Source of the DNA: Bacteroides sp. MSB163
Lineage (GTDB): Bacteria; Bacteroidota; Bacteroidia; Bacteroidales; Bacteroidaceae
Reading direction: 5' to 3'
NCBI RefSeq assembly: GCF_036416795.1
Contig: NZ_CP143867.1
Coordinates: forward strand, 806,001-870,000
Length of the DNA stretch: 64,000 nucleotides
Within the stretch, counting starts at the first letter, position 1. Each line of letters begins with the position of its first letter. Made by a program: the position numbers and the translations under genes. Below, in pieces: positions 63,351-64,000 of the stretch. Under the pieces are notes generated by a model that saw only the letters and a program-made list of their open reading frames with translations, searched no databases and had not been told where the DNA came from.

Positions 63351-64000
63351 ATGAAGATAAAGAAATATATCCTATCCCTGCTGATTGGCACGACCGCCCT
63401 CTCATTCAGTTCCTGTAATGACTTTCTGGACCGTGACCCGTTAGGCCAATTCACGGAAGACGACGCCCCCAACGCCCTTGTAGGCGGAAAGATATTCAAC
63501 GTTTACTACCTGATGCGTTCGTATGACATCACCGCAGGTATTCCCGCTTTCATGGTACACATGGTTCGCAGCGAGGATTCCGAAAAGGGTAGTGATGCCG
63601 GCGACGGCGGTAACGAAGCTGCCATGTGGGATGATTTCGAGTACACAGCCTCCAACGGCCCGTTAGCCGCTTACTGGGGTCAGAACTACAAAATCATCTA
63701 CCAATGTAATGAAATCTTAGACGACATTGCCAACAGCGACCATAAGGACGACACCGAATCCATCCGCAACCGTGGCGAAGCCCTCTTCTTCCGTGCTTAC
63801 TGCTACTTCAACCTGGTACGCGCCTTTGGTGAAGTCCCCCTAGTGACCATCAAAGTAGTGGAAGCCTCCGATGCCAACGTCCCCAAAACCACTGCCGAAA
63901 AGATATACGAACAGATTGACAAAGACCTGACCGAAGCCGAAAAGTGCCTGCCCTTGAGATGGGACAGCGACTACACGGGACGGCTCACCTGGGGTGCCGC
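63351..64000 (+). CDS. RagB/SusD family lipoprotein, cut by the window end
   Basis: 216 codons seen. The signal and lipobox LSFSSC precede NDFLDRDPLGQFTEDDAPNA, and the TPR helix GEALFFRAYCYFNLVRAFGEVP near residue 142 is typical of SusD. The 3' part lies beyond 64000. It follows the third susC after 81 bp containing tandem hairpins. Confidence 0.93.
   Translation, partial: MKIKKYILSLLIGTTALSFSSCNDFLDRDPLGQFTEDDAPNALVGGKIFNVYYLMRSYDITAGIPAFMVHMVRSEDSEKGSDAGDGGNEAAMWDDFEYTASNGPLAAYWGQNYKIIYQCNEILDDIANSDHKDDTESIRNRGEALFFRAYCYFNLVRAFGEVPLVTIKVVEASDANVPKTTAEKIYEQIDKDLTEAEKCLPLRWDSDYTGRLTWGA

Overview
The window looks like chromosomal DNA of a gut Bacteroides or close relative. It carries three SusC/SusD pairs, many lipoproteins with a Bacteroidetes lipobox, DUF families typical of Bacteroidales, and promoters of the Bacteroides type (TTTG, about 19-23 bp, TAnnTTTG). 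One tRNA gene (Leu, UAG) was found. No rRNA and no CRISPR array were found.

Layout. 0.2-1.5 kb: a DUF234-type ATPase. 1.6-10 kb (minus strand): a SusC/SusD operon with a DUF4623 lipoprotein and a GHL10 glycosidase-like lipoprotein. 10-12.3 kb: regulatory and repeat-rich DNA around a BadF-type sugar kinase, including a 108-bp palindromic element and a second, decayed copy of the SusC leader. 12.3-41.9 kb: a second SusC/SusD pair followed by about 17 genes that fit a peptidoglycan salvage pathway. These are a second GHL-type glycosidase, two NamZ-type exo-muramidases, a sodium symporter, a split-domain amidase, a phosphoesterase/beta-propeller protein, a glycosyltransferase, a HIT-like DUF4922 protein, SpoIID, an AmpG-like transporter, an FAD/Fe-S D-lactate-dehydrogenase-like enzyme, a NagX-like transacetylase, a MurK-like kinase, MurQ and a beta-lactamase-like/SGNH fusion. 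42-44.2 kb: an FKBP lipoprotein and glyS. 44.3-46 kb: a graveyard of truncated ATPase, ISAs1 transposase and Rpn nuclease genes, with the second copy of the 108-bp element. 46.5-52.5 kb: a surface-protein cluster ending in a broken OmpA gene. 52.8-54.9 kb: an AlbA_2/RecG-like and ParA-like pair. 55-59.8 kb: parC, a DUF3316 protein, an S41 protease and tRNA-Leu. 60.2-64 kb: a third SusC and a SusD cut by the window end.

How the genes may work together. Outer-membrane SusC/D pairs would capture glycan or muropeptide fragments. NamZ, the amidase, the GHL enzymes and the SGNH/serine hydrolase would trim them in the periplasm. AmpG and the symporter would import products. MurK and MurQ would turn MurNAc into GlcNAc-6-phosphate plus D-lactate, and the FAD/Fe-S enzyme could oxidise that D-lactate. 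This pathway is inferred from families and gene order and is not proven here.

The strongest novelty is a set of protein-coding palindromic inserts inside the salvage genes (22-37 kb). Each has arms of imperfect 7-bp repeats in opposite orientations around a shared core beginning ATGCAGCATGA. Five core-bearing copies lie in frame in three enzymes (one in the amidase, one in SpoIID, three in the D-lactate-dehydrogenase-like protein). A further arm pair straddles the junction of two genes. The same core occurs with two unrelated arm families. The pattern recalls Rickettsia palindromic elements, but I know of no description of this one in Bacteroides.
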